From contig NW_027043829.1 of assembly GCF_037102585.1 (NCBI RefSeq), positions 1,364,001 to 1,428,000 of the forward strand: a DNA stretch of 64,000 nt, read 5' to 3'. The DNA comes from Saccharomycopsis crataegensis. Its lineage: Eukaryota; Ascomycota; Saccharomycetes; Ascoideales; Saccharomycopsidaceae. The notes under the pieces were generated by a model. That model saw only the letters and a program-made list of their open reading frames with translations. It was not told the DNA's origin and did no database searches. Below, piece by piece: positions 30,350 to 40,184 of the stretch. Numbering within the stretch: the stretch's first letter is position 1; the number at the start of each line of letters is the position of its first letter. The translations under genes and the position numbers were made by a program.

Positions 30350-33300
30350 TCATCTTCTGCCAAATTCTCTAGGTTTTTTATTAACCTGTTTAGCATTTGA
30401 TTTCACCATTTCAGCTAATTTTGTCTTTTCAAAATCAAAATCATCAATAACTTCACAAAATGGACTGTTTTGGAAAAGTTCCAAAGCAGTGGGTCTTCTA
30501 TTTGGATCTATCTCGAAACATTGGTTCAAAAATTGTTTACCATCTACAGAAACATGGGGACTAACATCATCAGGTATAGGCGGGGCCAACTTTGTTTTAC
30601 CAATTCGATACATGGCACTGAGAGCCTCAACATTCGACCAAGGTCTTCTACCCGCGAACATTTCCAAAACAACGCAACCCAAGGACCAAATATCGATTTT
30701 TGCACTGTATCCCTGCTTTTTGTTCTGGACCACATTATCAATAACTTCTGGGGCCATCCAGAAAATGGTACCTTGCATAGACATTTCCGAATCATTCTTG
30801 TAAATATTTTCGCTTCGTTTTGAAATACCAAAATCTGTGATTTTACAAATCCCATCTAAATCCAAAAGCAAATTATCAGCCTTTAAATCACGGTGCAAGA
30901 TCCCTCTGGAGTGTAAATAAGAAAGTCCATCAGTAACCTGTTTTGTCAAGAACTTGATCAACTCTTCATCGAACCTGCCATACATTCTTAAGCATGAACC
31001 AACCGAGCCTCCAGCAACATAATCTAAAAACAAAGAATAAGTATTGCCAACTTCCTCAAACCCAAGGTATTGAACGATATTTGGATGATCCAAGTCTTTC
31101 ATGGTTTGCACTTCAAGAAGTAGAGCATCAATGATATCTTTCATTTCTTTATTAGGAGAGCCAGCTCTAGGAATATCGACTTGTTTGACAGCCATCATTT
31201 CACCTGTGGTAACATTAAGGGCTAAGAACACTTTGCCATAGGTACCAATACCAATGAGCTCACCCTTGATCCACGCAAAGTTTTTCATCTCCCCTCTATT
31301 GTTTTTTAATTTGCTGATATAATCGTATTTCATATCCATAGAGGTTAATTCAACAACCTTCCTACCCCATAATTTTGTGCTTTGTCTTCTCAACAACGCA
31401 CTGTTTTTCTTTGCTTCCGGTAACTGAGATTCTCTCTTTCTAGCAATACTGTATTCTCTTGCAATACCACGAATAGTCTTTCTTCTACTATTTCGCGAAA
31501 CTCTTTTATTATCACCAGCATCTGGCATCATTAGAACTTCATCAGCATTAGATACAGTACCCATGTTTGGGACTGATTCAACGGTCTCTTTCCGCAAACT
31601 GCCAGTTTTTTCTCCACTTTCATTAATAGGAGAAAACGGTGGTTTCTCTATATGATCCAACGGAGAAACAGGTGGAGTATCGACTTCATATATTATTGGC
31701 TTGTCAAGGTCAGTATTTGGGAAAAACTGTTCAAGGTTATCATACACAATATCAGTTGAGGGTCTAACAACCCATTTGTCCTTATTCTCTTTTTTCTTCA
31801 AATTATCAATGATACTGGCTTTCTTCTCCTTTGACTCATTGCAAGTGGCTTGCCTCTTTTCCGCAAACTCTTCAGCCTTCTTTGATTTCTTATTCGCAAC
31901 ATTACTATCTGAACCACTGGCTGCCAAATTCCTATCGCTCTTCACTGCACTATTATTTTCAGTTTTAGCCTTAGGAGCCATGGCCCAGAAATCATCATCC
32001 GAATCATCCGACCCATCCGACTCTTCTGATTCTTCTTCCAATGAAGGAACACCTTCGAATGAAATTATATTCTCCTCAAAAGTTGAACTAGAGTTGAGGC
32101 TATTTCTGAGTTTAGAGGCTCTATTACCTAATGAGGCCCTTATTGACGAGCGTCTCAATAAAGTAGATGATCTTTTCAAAGATTCAGAACCCCCACCATC
32201 ATTTCCGAGCTTCAAATTTTTATCTGAAGAAGCTTCCTGGGTGGCTAAAAATGCCCCATGGTCCTTGCTTAATAAAGGTGATCTAGAAATCCTCTTAGAA
32301 ACTGAGGCAGATCTTTGCAAACTAGACGCTGGTGGCGCTGGTGCTGGCCTCTGTGGAATCAAATCAACCCTGTTTTTCGTGTATGGAGATTCTCGCTTCT
32401 TATCGAAATTTATTTCTCTTTTATTAGCATCAGGTCGGATAACTGAGAAAGATGACTTAGACGTATTGACAGATGTGATACTATCCGCTGTAAGAGAAGA
32501 AGAGTTACTATTAGTCTTTGACAAATTAGAACCTGGCAAACTAGCACCATATTGGGATGTTTGCAAATATGCTGCATCTCCCTTAAAGTTTATGTAATCC
32601 ACCTCTTCACCCTTTTTGTTAGTCGTGTTGTGGGAGCCGTCATTTATTAAAGAACTTGGAGTGGCAGGATATGCCACTCGATTATCTGCGGCAATTTCAA
32701 ATGAGGCAGTATCAGAGCTTTTTGTACTCCTAGTACTTATTGTACCCGAATTTGTTAATTCTGAAAGAAATAAAGAATCGCAATGAACAAAGAACTTGAC
32801 TTCGTAATTTATAAAAGAAAACATTATCAAGCTGTCAATTGTAGAATCATCCAAAGCTTCACCATATTCAGAATCATAGTCTGTCATGTGGAACGATAAT
32901 TTCAGCATACTTGTTGTTGAAAAACTTAATGCCTTCGCCAAATTCTTTTTGAAGTCCGTTACCGATTGCAAACACTCGGAGCCTACTGGAACGAAGGTCT
33001 CATTATCTCTTGTAACCAAAACGTAACTCAAAGATTTATGCCTTAAAGGTTTCGGGAATTGTTTGTCAGTTAATTGAATGTGGCCCACTATTTCCTTACT
33101 TTGCCTTCTACTGGTCTCAAAAGAAGTGCTTGAGACGGGGCTGACTGGCGAAGCTCCCTCACTGTTCTTTCTAACCGCAGAAAATTGTTTAAATTCTGTT
33201 TTAATCTTCTCCTTTTTGCGTAGCTTTTTTTTTAAGAATCCACTCTTCTTCTCAAGCCCTTCAGATTTATCGTCAGTGCCATGTGATTCATTAAAGGCTC

Positions 33301-36300
33301 CATTACTTGATGAGACATTACCACCAGTACTGGTTGGGAACACTATTCCAGTAGGAGCACCTTCAGGGTTCCTGCTGTATCTTTTGAATAATGAGCTGTA
33401 AGGAGATAGCGGAGATTCTTTTGATCCTGTGGCACTTCCTGTTTTTGCCTTCGAAGCATCAATTACCGAAAATGGTCTTTTGATATAACTTAAGCGCTTG
33501 TTGCCACCCTTTGTGTTTCCCAATGCGCCACCGCTGGTGATTTCATTACTTGCATTAAACGAGTTAGATGTGGCAGATGAGCTACCAGTTCCTCCAGCGG
33601 GGAAGTTCACTAGACTTTGGCTGCTTGATCCTGACTGGATATTAGTGGTGACTATGGCTCCAGTCATTGACGATGCGTCAACATTGAATCCTCTAGTCTT
33701 ATTCCCAGCAAGTCTTAAATCGTTATTTTTCTTTTTCGTTAAATGGTTGATATCATCACTATTACTTCTTCCGTGACGAGCAATATTATCTAGTGCCTTC
33801 TTACTTCCTGATAAAAGCTTTAAATCATCAGTAATTCCAAAAGCATTCATGGGCCCGTTACCAACTTCAGGGAGAGATATAGCAGAAGCATCAATTGGAG
33901 AAGCACGATACTCCTCTATTGTCTTCTTCAATAAATAGCGAAATCTTGAAGAGCTCGACAGTAAGGTATCAGGGTTTTCATCAGCTTTGTCATCACTATT
34001 CTTGGAAGTCTCAAAATTGCCATTTACTAAAGAGCCTGTACTAGTTTTGCGAGCAGAGCTTCCCTCATCATCTCCTTTATCAGAAGGCCCAAAATCAAGG
34101 TATTCATTATTCAACTTCAAATAAGTATTAAATTTAGAGAACAGGTCATTGTTTGTTAGCTCGAGAAATTTTTCTCTGCAGACGTTATAATTTATAAAAG
34201 TCTCAACCCAAGATTTATTAAAGCCATATAATTTTAGCCAAAACACAACTCTTGAAATAGTCCACTCTGCAGGATCTGTCACATTCCAATTAATTAATGA
34301 TTGAGAATCTTTCCTGGTATGAAAAGAGGCTTTCTTTGGTGAGCCTTCCACTCCATTTATTTTCTGCCCAGCATCTTTCTCATTGAAAAAGGAAGGGCCT
34401 ATATTGTTGTCTGTGGTAGCATTAGTACCTATGGATTTAGAATTCATTGGTAGGTTCAATGGTACACTAATTGCCGGCTTGCTAAAGGCTTTAGTAGGAG
34501 ATCTGGGCGGGCTAATCAAGTCTGAAGCTATCGAAAAATTCGGAAATCTATCAAGATACAAGTCAGCCTTGTTGTTAAATAATTTGCTATCTTTTTCTGG
34601 ATCTTCACTGTCTGGTATCACCAAACCATTTCCAATATCATTCAATGTTTCGACTTCCATTTTCTTTTGTTCAATACTTTCAGTTGGAAATGGTTTCTTC
34701 ATTAATAATAGAGATTTAATTTTGCTTTCTAGGGCTGCGTCTGCCTCGCTTGAAGGCATAAATGATATAGGCCTTCGATCATTTCTGCTATCAATATTTC
34801 CCGGTTCCTTATTATTCATTTTCAATGGTAGTTCTGGTCCTTCTATGGTATCACCTGCAAAGGTAGGGGGAATGTTTGAGCTAGTTGTTACACTTTCAAA
34901 AGGGGAAGAAAAATTATTATCATTATCAAATATATCATCAATATTCGCCGTGACTTCCTGTTCTTCTGTTGTCGGTGATTTGAATCCACTTATTTTTCCA
35001 TTTTTCAGCTTATACAACTCCTTATCCAAGTTCTTGCTTCCTGATTTCTTCAAGTAATTTTCTTCATCTTCACTGTCGGAAAATCTGCTTATATCAATTT
35101 CTGCCATTGACATGATCTTTTCATTAAAGCTGAATGATCTTCCATTTCTGTTCTTTGCTTCACTATTTCCTATTTCCCCTTGTTTTTCTTTTTTATGCGG
35201 CTCCTCATCTTTTTTAAAATTGTCTTCCTTACCGCTGACGTCTCTACTAGAGATGTCGCCAGCGAGAGCGGCATCACTAGCATTGAGAGCGAGGTCATCC
35301 AATTCATTTGCAACAGGCATGTCACGAACAACATCAGCCAAAATATCGTCTGAACTATCAGATTCACCGGTTATTGGTGAATTATCAATTGGGTCCTCGA
35401 TAATGCTTTTTCTAAGGGCGGAGGCAGGAGAATTTTTATGCGAGGCGTTAGATCTTCTTGATGAAAAATTAACAAGCGGAAAGTCCTCAGCATTCCTAAT
35501 TGGAGAATTCTCAAATATATTTGAATCTGGGGTCCTAAGGGCACTATTGCTAATATCGCTGCCAAAATCGGTGCTTCTATCTGGCGACTTTGGGATCTTT
35601 ATTCCTAGGCCTAATGTGGAAATGCGATGTTTTTCCTTCAATGATCTATTGGTATCGGAAAAATTACTTGGACTATCATGTATCTTTTTTTGTTGTCTGG
35701 CCTTATTGAGATTGTCACTTGAAGGAGTTCTGGTAAATAGCATACCATTTCTGCTCCCCGAATGCGAGCTGACTGAATAATGAACTATATTACCATCATC
35801 ATCGTGGTCGGCTAGAAGGTTTTCTTTTGAGCCAAATTTAGAATTATTAAAATCCAATTTCTTGCTGTTTAGTGAACTGTTTGAGGTGGAATAATGAAGC
35901 GTAGGATGATCAGAGTTAATCGAATATTTTGAATGAACTGGAATGGCTCCTGAATGATCTGAAAAGTTAGATTTTGGGGTTGACAGAGTGTATGGAAAAT
36001 TATTTGGTTCAAAAGAATGGTTACTCATGTGAGGTTTGTTCAAATTTGATCCTCCAGAAAAGCTCCTATCTTTCTTTGGCGTATGATCAATTGGGGTTTT
36101 AGAAGGGTTCAGGAGTTTTGAGCTTGGGTATCGCTGATAAATATTGGAGTATACTGGTGTTCCAGCACCAGAATTTGTTCTGTAAGGACGTTTTTTCATA
36201 TAATTCATACTTGGGTATGATAAACCAGAGGCGGAATATAAGTTATTCCTGCCTCTAAGTGATGGAGTTATAGGACTTGGGGTGCCTGATGAGCCCTCGT

Positions 36301-36379
36301 CAATAACTGGGACATTTTCAAGGAGAAAAGTGGGCATTTCATCCTGATTTTGTCCAGAGCCACTCGACATGGTTTTCAT
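30350..36379 (-). CDS. BCK1: MAPKKK Bck1 of the cell-wall integrity pathway
   Basis: The MAP kinase kinase kinase that relays Pkc1 signals to Mkk1/2 and the Slt2 MAPK. The 2009-aa protein is longer than S. cerevisiae Bck1 (1478 aa). Order: a long Ser-rich disordered N-terminus; a SAM-like domain at ~695-765 (WTISRVVFWLKLYGFNKSWV); a ubiquitin-fold/RA-like segment at ~1115-1195 (YVLVTRDNETFVPVGSECL); basic Ser-rich autoinhibitory-type regions with many RRxS sites; and a C-terminal kinase at ~1705-1975. The kinase has GIGTYGKVFLAL, AVKQVDIPRAGSPNKEMKD, HRDLKADNLLLD, DFGISK and GTIFWMAPEV. The motif RAGSPN and the HRDLKADN form are typical of Bck1/MEKK kinases. A second ATG at codon 4 (36370) is an alternative start. 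The gene shares a divergent promoter with HMG1. Confidence 0.93.
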   Translation of the reverse strand: MKTMSSGSGQNQDEMPTFLLENVPVIDEGSSGTPSPITPSLRGRNNLYSASGLSYPSMNYMKKRPYRTNSGAGTPVYSNIYQRYPSSKLLNPSKTPIDHTPKKDRSFSGGSNLNKPHMSNHSFEPNNFPYTLSTPKSNFSDHSGAIPVHSKYSINSDHPTLHYSTSNSSLNSKKLDFNNSKFGSKENLLADHDDDGNIVHYSVSSHSGSRNGMLFTRTPSSDNLNKARQQKKIHDSPSNFSDTNRSLKEKHRISTLGLGIKIPKSPDRSTDFGSDISNSALRTPDSNIFENSPIRNAEDFPLVNFSSRRSNASHKNSPASALRKSIIEDPIDNSPITGESDSSDDILADVVRDMPVANELDDLALNASDAALAGDISSRDVSGKEDNFKKDEEPHKKEKQGEIGNSEAKNRNGRSFSFNEKIMSMAEIDISRFSDSEDEENYLKKSGSKNLDKELYKLKNGKISGFKSPTTEEQEVTANIDDIFDNDNNFSSPFESVTTSSNIPPTFAGDTIEGPELPLKMNNKEPGNIDSRNDRRPISFMPSSEADAALESKIKSLLLMKKPFPTESIEQKKMEVETLNDIGNGLVIPDSEDPEKDSKLFNNKADLYLDRFPNFSIASDLISPPRSPTKAFSKPAISVPLNLPMNSKSIGTNATTDNNIGPSFFNEKDAGQKINGVEGSPKKASFHTRKDSQSLINWNVTDPAEWTISRVVFWLKLYGFNKSWVETFINYNVCREKFLELTNNDLFSKFNTYLKLNNEYLDFGPSDKGDDEGSSARKTSTGSLVNGNFETSKNSDDKADENPDTLLSSSSRFRYLLKKTIEEYRASPIDASAISLPEVGNGPMNAFGITDDLKLLSGSKKALDNIARHGRSNSDDINHLTKKKNNDLRLAGNKTRGFNVDASSMTGAIVTTNIQSGSSSQSLVNFPAGGTGSSSATSNSFNASNEITSGGALGNTKGGNKRLSYIKRPFSVIDASKAKTGSATGSKESPLSPYSSLFKRYSRNPEGAPTGIVFPTSTGGNVSSSNGAFNESHGTDDKSEGLEKKSGFLKKKLRKKEKIKTEFKQFSAVRKNSEGASPVSPVSSTSFETSRRQSKEIVGHIQLTDKQFPKPLRHKSLSYVLVTRDNETFVPVGSECLQSVTDFKKNLAKALSFSTTSMLKLSFHMTDYDSEYGEALDDSTIDSLIMFSFINYEVKFFVHCDSLFLSELTNSGTISTRSTKSSDTASFEIAADNRVAYPATPSSLINDGSHNTTNKKGEEVDYINFKGDAAYLQTSQYGASLPGSNLSKTNSNSSSLTADSITSVNTSKSSFSVIRPDANKREINFDKKRESPYTKNRVDLIPQRPAPAPPASSLQRSASVSKRISRSPLLSKDHGAFLATQEASSDKNLKLGNDGGGSESLKRSSTLLRRSSIRASLGNRASKLRNSLNSSSTFEENIISFEGVPSLEEESEESDGSDDSDDDFWAMAPKAKTENNSAVKSDRNLAASGSDSNVANKKSKKAEEFAEKRQATCNESKEKKASIIDNLKKKENKDKWVVRPSTDIVYDNLEQFFPNTDLDKPIIYEVDTPPVSPLDHIEKPPFSPINESGEKTGSLRKETVESVPNMGTVSNADEVLMMPDAGDNKRVSRNSRRKTIRGIAREYSIARKRESQLPEAKKNSALLRRQSTKLWGRKVVELTSMDMKYDYISKLKNNRGEMKNFAWIKGELIGIGTYGKVFLALNVTTGEMMAVKQVDIPRAGSPNKEMKDIIDALLLEVQTMKDLDHPNIVQYLGFEEVGNTYSLFLDYVAGGSVGSCLRMYGRFDEELIKFLTKQVTDGLSYLHSRGILHRDLKADNLLLDLDGICKITDFGISKRSENIYKNDSEMSMQGTIFWMAPEVIDNVVQNKKQGYSAKIDIWSLGCVVLEMFAGRRPWSNVEALSAMYRIGKTKLAPPIPDDVSPHVSVDGKQFLNQCFEIDPNRRPTALELFQNSPFCEVIDDFDFEKTKLAEMVKSNAKQVNKKPREFGRR

Positions 36380-36492
36380 GAAGCCTTTCGGTTAATGTTG
36401 TTTCCAGTAATGTTTCTTGTTTGTGGTTCATCAATCAATAATAGAACTGTTTTCCCAAGATTTGGTGTTTTCACGCAGGTGCTCTTCTTTCA

Positions 36493-36499
36493 TCACGTG
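36493..36499. promoter_or_regulatory. TCACGTG in BCK1/HMG1 promoter
   Basis: A perfect Cbf1-type E-box ~115 bp upstream of BCK1 and ~355 bp upstream of HMG1. Which gene it serves is unknown. Confidence 0.35.
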
Positions 36500-36649
36500 G
36501 ACAGTTATTAATTATTGATTAGAAAGTTGTTCACTTTGCCATGCATCAAGTGAAAAATGAATGGGACTTAATGTCATTTGCTGCTTACTGTAAAAAGGAA
36601 TCAGTATAATAGTCAAGGCAGGGCTTGTATCAATTGGGGCAAGCTCTTT

Positions 36650-36667
36650 TGTGTGTGTGTGTGTGTG
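36650..36667. repeat. (GT)9 microsatellite
   Basis: An uninterrupted TG/GT dinucleotide run in the shared BCK1/HMG1 promoter. Such runs can form Z-DNA and vary in length. Confidence 0.9.
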
Positions 36668-36760
36668 ATAATTCCCATTAGATGATGTGCTACACCCCCC
36701 TTCATTTTTTTTTTTTTTTTTTTTTTTGGAAAATTTCCTGATTTTCTCATGTGACTCTGC

Positions 36761-36767
36761 TCGTATA
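36761..36767 (+). promoter_or_regulatory. TCGTATA sterol response element (Upc2/Ecm22 type) before HMG1
   Basis: An exact match to the 7-bp core bound by the zinc-cluster factors Upc2/Ecm22 in yeast ergosterol genes, 87 bp before the HMG1 ATG. The gene behind it encodes the rate-limiting sterol enzyme, so sequence and context agree; binding itself is inferred. Confidence 0.5.
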
Positions 36768-36853
36768 GTAGGATTTTTTAGGAGCTTCCATTTTTTTGGC
36801 GAGAGTTCATACAGAAGAAACCCTTTGTCCTTCAAGGTCTTTCATTAGCAACC

Positions 36854-39844
36854 ATGGCATCATTCACTAGTGTTCTCTCTAGGCCTCTTGCCTCATTGGC
36901 TAAGGCATCCGCTCATAGACCAATTCATGTGATCATCCTCACCGCTTTGGTCACCGCGGTGGCGTATTTGTCAATCGTTGATGAATTTATTAGCTTGAAC
37001 TCGATCGACGTTTCTCAAGTCTCTTATTACCATCCTCCAAACACCAATGACTACAAGGACTGGACTTTGATTGAAGATATTGCATTGTACCCTAATGCTG
37101 CCCATGTCGGTATCACCCCTTTGAGCTTCAAGAGAATTGCTGAAAATCAGATCCCAGCGGTGGAAGATACTGTTTTCTATGCTGATTCGGCTGAAAAATA
37201 TTTGATTTGTGACTTTGATGATGTGAAAAACAAGCTCAATAACATCAGCCAAATTACCACAAACGATGGCACCACCTGGAAAACCGTTCATCAATACAAA
37301 ATTAGTAAATATCAAGAATATGCTAAAAGCGCTTACAATACTTTGAAATCTGTTATTTCTGGCGCTGAAACTTACGATATCGTCATTATTACCATTGCCT
37401 ATCTTGCCATGTACTACACCTTTTTCAAGTTGTTCTTTGATATGAAGAAACAAACTGGGTCCAAGTTCTGGTTAGGTTTTGCATCAATCACTCTGTCTCT
37501 GTTTGCCTTCTTGTTAGCTTTCGCTACTGCCAGAATCTTCAATGTTAAAGTTTCATTCTTTAGCTTGTCAGAAGGTATTCCGTTTTTAGTCGCTACTGTT
37601 GGTTTTGATAGAGTGGTGAAATTAAGTGCTTCTGTTTTGAATGCGGCAAATATTGACAAAGAGTCTCACAGTATCAGTTCATTGATTCACAAGCAGCTTG
37701 AAAATTCTGCTCTTAATTTTGTGAAGGATCAATTATTATGTGCATGCGCTTTCTTAGCATGCTCTTTATACGCGTTCCATTTGGAAGGATTGAAAAACTT
37801 TTGTCTTTTGAGTGCTCTTATCATGCTTTATGATGTTCTTTTAACTTTTAGTTATTACTCTGCTGTTTTGGCGTTGAAGGTTGAAATTAACATGATCCAC
37901 CGCTCCACTGCTTTTGAACAAGCTATGGAAGAAGATGGTATTCCTGAATTCGCCGCCAAACAAGCTTCTTTGCAGTCCACTGTTTCTCAAGAAGAGGTCA
38001 ACTTCAATTTCGATAACACCTCTGTCACTGCTTTCAAATTATTTAGTGTTGTTTTATTCATTGCCTTCCACGTTTATATTGTTGGTAGCAATTGGGTTTT
38101 TGTTAGTGAAGTTAATAGCCGTTCTGACGCCACTGTTGTTCAAAATTTGTCTAAATCAATTGCCAAACATATTGATATTAGTCCAAATGGAACTATTGTT
38201 ACTTTCCTTGAGCCAAGAATCTATGTTCCAAAGAATCTTTTCTTCCAAGCTCAAGATATTACCTTTAACTTTTTAGAAAGACTTTCTGGTGCTATTCGTG
38301 ACAGGTTTATCAGTAAAACCTTGTTGTTCCTTTTAGGCACCAGCGCTGCTATTAACGCATACTTGCTTAACGCTGCGAGAACTCACTCTATTGATAAGCC
38401 TTCTCAAAAGCTCAATGAAGCAATTGAATCCAAGAAATTGGCCGAAGCTGCTGAAAAGGCTGCCGCAATTAAGGTTCAAGCTCCTTCCACGTCCACTTCC
38501 ACCCCATCTGCCCTTGAATCAAATACAACTCACACATTCGATGAATGTGTTCAAATTCTCAAAGAAGGTAACGTTGCTTCTTTGAATGATGACGAAGTTA
38601 CCTCTCTTGTTGTAGGTGACAAATTACCACTTTATGCCTTGGAAAAGAAATTGAGTGATACCACCCGTGCTGTTGTTGTCCGTCGTAAAGCTATTGCTAA
38701 GTTAGCAAAAGCACCAGTTGTTGATTCCGCTGATGTGCCATACTTGAACTATAATTATGATAAAGTATTCGGTGCTTGTTGTGAAAATGTTATTGGTTAT
38801 ATCCCTTTGCCTCTTGGTGTTGCTGGTCCTTTGTTGATCGATGGTAAACCATACCATATTCCAATGGCTACTACTGAAGGTTGTCTTGTCGCCTCTACTA
38901 TGCGTGGGTGCAAGGCCATCAACTCTGGTGGTGGTGCTACTACTGTATTGACAAGAGATGGTATGACCAGAGGCCCTTGTGTCAAATTCCCATCTTTGAA
39001 GCGTGCTGGTGCCTGCAAGATTTGGTTAGATTCCGATGAAGGTCAAGAATTATTAAAGAAGGACTTCAACTCGACTTCTAGATTTGCTAGACTTCAACAT
39101 GTTCAAACTGCAATTGCTGGCTCATTATTGTTTATCAGATTTAGGACTACTACTGGTGATGCTATGGGTATGAATATGATCTCCAAGGGTGTTGAATACA
39201 CCTTGAAACAAATGACTGAAGCCCACGGTTGGTCTGATATGGATGTTATCTCTGTTTCAGGTAACTATTGCAGTGATAAGAAACCTGCTGCCATTAACTG
39301 GACTAACGGCCGTGGTAAGAGTGTGGTTGCTGAAGCTCGCATTCCTGCAGAAGTCATTAAGAAGGTTCTCAAGAGTAATGTTGATGCCTTGGTTGAGTTA
39401 AATGTTTCTAAGAATTTGATTGGTTCCGCCATGGCAGGTTCTATAGGTGGGTTTAATGCACATGCTTCTAACTTGGTCACTGCTGTGTATTTGGCATGTG
39501 GTCAAGATCCTGCTCAAAATGTTGAAAGTTCGAACTGTATGACTTTGATTGACAAGGTTGGTGAAGATTTGTTGATTTCTGTTTCTATGCCATCCATTGA
39601 AGTCGGTACTATTGGTGGTGGTACAATTCTTGGACCTCAGGCTGCCATGCTCGAAGTTTTGGGAGTTCGTGGTCCACATCCAACTTCACCAGGTGCTAAT
39701 GCCCAGCAATTGGCTAAGATTGTTGCATGTGCCGTCATGGCTGCTGAATTATCTTTATTATCAGCCTTGGCTGCTGGTCACTTGGTGCAAAGTCATATGC
39801 AACACAATCGTGCTGGTCCAGTTGTTAACAAAGGTTGCAGTTGA
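36854..39844 (+). CDS. HMG1: HMG-CoA reductase
   Basis: Rate-limiting ER enzyme of the mevalonate/sterol pathway; it reduces HMG-CoA to mevalonate with NADPH. The 996-aa protein has an N-terminal membrane domain with a sterol-sensing-type block (~185-350; helices at 20-40, 185-230, 290-345), a lumenal loop, a further membrane region to ~505, a Lys/Ala/Ser linker (~520-560) and the catalytic domain (~565-996). The catalytic residues are in place: Glu675 (TTEGCLVAS), Lys809 (SDKKPAAINW), Asp885 (CGQDPAQN) and His984 (SHMQHNRAG). ENVIGYIPLPLGVAGPL marks the substrate-binding start. Codon use is biased to T-ending codons, suggesting strong expression. Two CTG codons sit in the membrane segment SIT-SxF and are discussed under findings. 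Confidence 0.97.
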   Translation: MASFTSVLSRPLASLAKASAHRPIHVIILTALVTAVAYLSIVDEFISLNSIDVSQVSYYHPPNTNDYKDWTLIEDIALYPNAAHVGITPLSFKRIAENQIPAVEDTVFYADSAEKYLICDFDDVKNKLNNISQITTNDGTTWKTVHQYKISKYQEYAKSAYNTLKSVISGAETYDIVIITIAYLAMYYTFFKLFFDMKKQTGSKFWLGFASITLSLFAFLLAFATARIFNVKVSFFSLSEGIPFLVATVGFDRVVKLSASVLNAANIDKESHSISSLIHKQLENSALNFVKDQLLCACAFLACSLYAFHLEGLKNFCLLSALIMLYDVLLTFSYYSAVLALKVEINMIHRSTAFEQAMEEDGIPEFAAKQASLQSTVSQEEVNFNFDNTSVTAFKLFSVVLFIAFHVYIVGSNWVFVSEVNSRSDATVVQNLSKSIAKHIDISPNGTIVTFLEPRIYVPKNLFFQAQDITFNFLERLSGAIRDRFISKTLLFLLGTSAAINAYLLNAARTHSIDKPSQKLNEAIESKKLAEAAEKAAAIKVQAPSTSTSTPSALESNTTHTFDECVQILKEGNVASLNDDEVTSLVVGDKLPLYALEKKLSDTTRAVVVRRKAIAKLAKAPVVDSADVPYLNYNYDKVFGACCENVIGYIPLPLGVAGPLLIDGKPYHIPMATTEGCLVASTMRGCKAINSGGGATTVLTRDGMTRGPCVKFPSLKRAGACKIWLDSDEGQELLKKDFNSTSRFARLQHVQTAIAGSLLFIRFRTTTGDAMGMNMISKGVEYTLKQMTEAHGWSDMDVISVSGNYCSDKKPAAINWTNGRGKSVVAEARIPAEVIKKVLKSNVDALVELNVSKNLIGSAMAGSIGGFNAHASNLVTAVYLACGQDPAQNVESSNCMTLIDKVGEDLLISVSMPSIEVGTIGGGTILGPQAAMLEVLGVRGPHPTSPGANAQQLAKIVACAVMAAELSLLSALAAGHLVQSHMQHNRAGPVVNKGCS

Positions 39845-40184
39845 GTCATAATTCATAAGAATTATCCTTATATCACCCTTTTACAGCTCTTACTGAAGAA
39901 AATTCTTTAGATGATCTTTACTATTTTTAAACTTTTACCTATGCTTTACTTCTTTTTTTTTTTTGTTCCCCCTTTGTTTGTTTGTTATTTTGATTACCTG
40001 TTTTAGTTTTCCGTCACAATCTTTTAACCAGAATGAAGCAATTTATATTCAAAAACTACCGATTTCCTCCCCTCACCTCCAATGAATCAATAAATCGGTA
40101 TTTATTCATAATTAAACGAATTAACAAAAACAAAATGAAACTTTATGTAGAAATATAATATAGAAAATAAGCCTGTAAATTGGT
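39845..40184. other. Convergent 3' region, HMG1 / GTR1
   Basis: 340 bp between two stop codons with a T tract near 39952-39965. Nothing else was recognised. Confidence 0.6.

Larger units (their letters stand above)
36380..36853. promoter_or_regulatory. Bidirectional promoter, BCK1 / HMG1
   Basis: 474 bp between divergent ATGs. It contains TCACGTG (36493-36499), a GT dinucleotide run (36650-36667), a 23-nt T tract (36705-36727) and a Upc2-type TCGTATA (36761-36767). The T tract is the kind that excludes nucleosomes. Confidence 0.65.

Noticed and set aside
31701-32597. 298-aa plus-strand ORF inside BCK1
   Set aside because: It is antisense to the Ser-rich BCK1 linker and has no domain or codon pattern of its own. 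The same holds for 34383-35057 and 35112-35780.
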